Shown here one piece after another: positions 63,530-64,000 of a stretch of 64,000 bases of DNA. Origin of the DNA: Inia geoffrensis (Eukaryota > Chordata > Mammalia > Artiodactyla > Iniidae); contig CM070900.1 of assembly GCA_036417435.1 (NCBI GenBank), positions 33,395,496 to 33,459,495 of the forward strand, written 5' to 3'. The translations under genes were made by a program, and so were the position numbers. The notes below the pieces were generated by a model. That model was not told the origin of the DNA. It saw only the letters and a list, made by a program, of their open reading frames with translations, and did not search any database. Each line of letters begins with the position of its first letter. Position 1 is the first letter of the stretch.

Positions 63530-64000
63530 TTTTTTTTTAATTGGAATATAATTGCTTTACAATGTTGTGTTAACTTCTGCTGTACAATGAAGTGAATCAG
63601 CTATATGTATACCTACAGCCCCTCCGTCTTGGACCTCCCCCCCCCATCCCACCCATCTAGCTTGTCACAGAGCACCAAGCTGAGCTTGCTGTGCTTTATA
63701 GCATGTTCCCACTAGCTATTTTACTAATGGTAGTGTATATATGTCAATCCTAATCTCCCAATTCGTCCCACCCACCCCTTCCCCCCTGTGTGCACATGTA
63801 CATTCTCTACGTCTGTGTCTCTTTTCCCACCCTGCAAATAGGTTCATCTGTACCATTTTTCTAGATTCCGCATATATGCTTAATATACGGTATTTGTTTT
63901 TCTCTTTCTGGCTTACTTCATTCTGTATGACAGACGCTAGCTCCATCCACATCTCTACAAATGACCAAATTTCGTTACTTTTTACGGCCGAGTAATATTC
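63530..64000 (-). mobile_element. Young LINE-1 3' end, continues past window
   Basis: Antisense: a T tract at 63530-63538, attgctttacaatgttgtgt, the 3' UTR, then the last ORF2 codons (63716-63952: SVIQNEVSQKEKNKYRILSI). The C-rich run at 63636-63655 corresponds to the 3' UTR G-rich tract. The rest lies beyond 64000. Confidence 0.93.

Noticed and set aside
1..64000. tRNA or other Pol III genes
   Set aside because: The only A/B-box-like sequences found belong to the CHR and MIR SINEs. No intact tRNA cloverleaf was recognised.

Overview
This is nuclear DNA from a mammal, most likely a cetacean (whale, dolphin or porpoise). The main reason is eight copies of a tRNA-derived CHR-type SINE (the family shared by cetaceans, hippos and ruminants). 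Five are a short, little-diverged form typical of whales and dolphins, and the ruminant markers BovB and Bov-tA were not seen. A hippopotamid source cannot be fully excluded from sequence reading alone. The L1 3' UTRs also look like those of Cetartiodactyla.

No protein-coding host gene, rRNA or tRNA gene could be supported. The window reads as AT-rich intergenic or intronic DNA made largely of transposable elements. The only hint of a host exon is a 185-base minus-strand segment at 58167-58351 with good splice consensus on both sides; it is unidentified and weakly supported.

Layout. 1-2646: an old L1 split by a nearly complete mariner DNA transposon (299-1574). 2647-6240: mostly unique DNA with a perfect 63-base repeat at 2648 and 5863. 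6249-7470: a young L1 insertion whose 5' part is inverted. 8869-14658: a long L1 lacking its 3' end, hit twice by SINEs. 17399-18118: a MaLR-type LTR split by a solo retroviral LTR with a perfect 4-base target duplication. 18477-27957: a deep nest in which an old LTR was split by an L1 3' fragment, which was split in turn by a full-length L1 (about 18640-26050) and a SINE. 28350-28948: another solo LTR. 31738-32101: MaLR LTR. 33755-41110: a broken ERVL-like provirus (two related LTRs, gag-like and integrase remnants) interrupted by L1 and SINE insertions. 42140-45560: MIR, L2, old L1 and hAT fragments, including a 167-base retro-inserted segment. 47622-50790: old L1. 50901-54224: three LTRs and a SINE. 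54440-61200: largely unique DNA with MIRs, a (GT) microsatellite and a 42-base tandem duplication. 61200-63115: a long L2 with reverse-transcriptase remnants. 63530-64000: a young L1 3' end running off the window.

The elements do not form a working system: every L1, mariner and ERV frame examined carries stops, frameshifts, insertions or deletions. The clearest large-scale signal is strand bias: all twelve L1 segments and all eight CHR SINEs lie on the minus strand. That would fit an intron of a plus-strand gene, but this is inference. Element family names are from memory of consensus sequences and were not checked against a repeat library.
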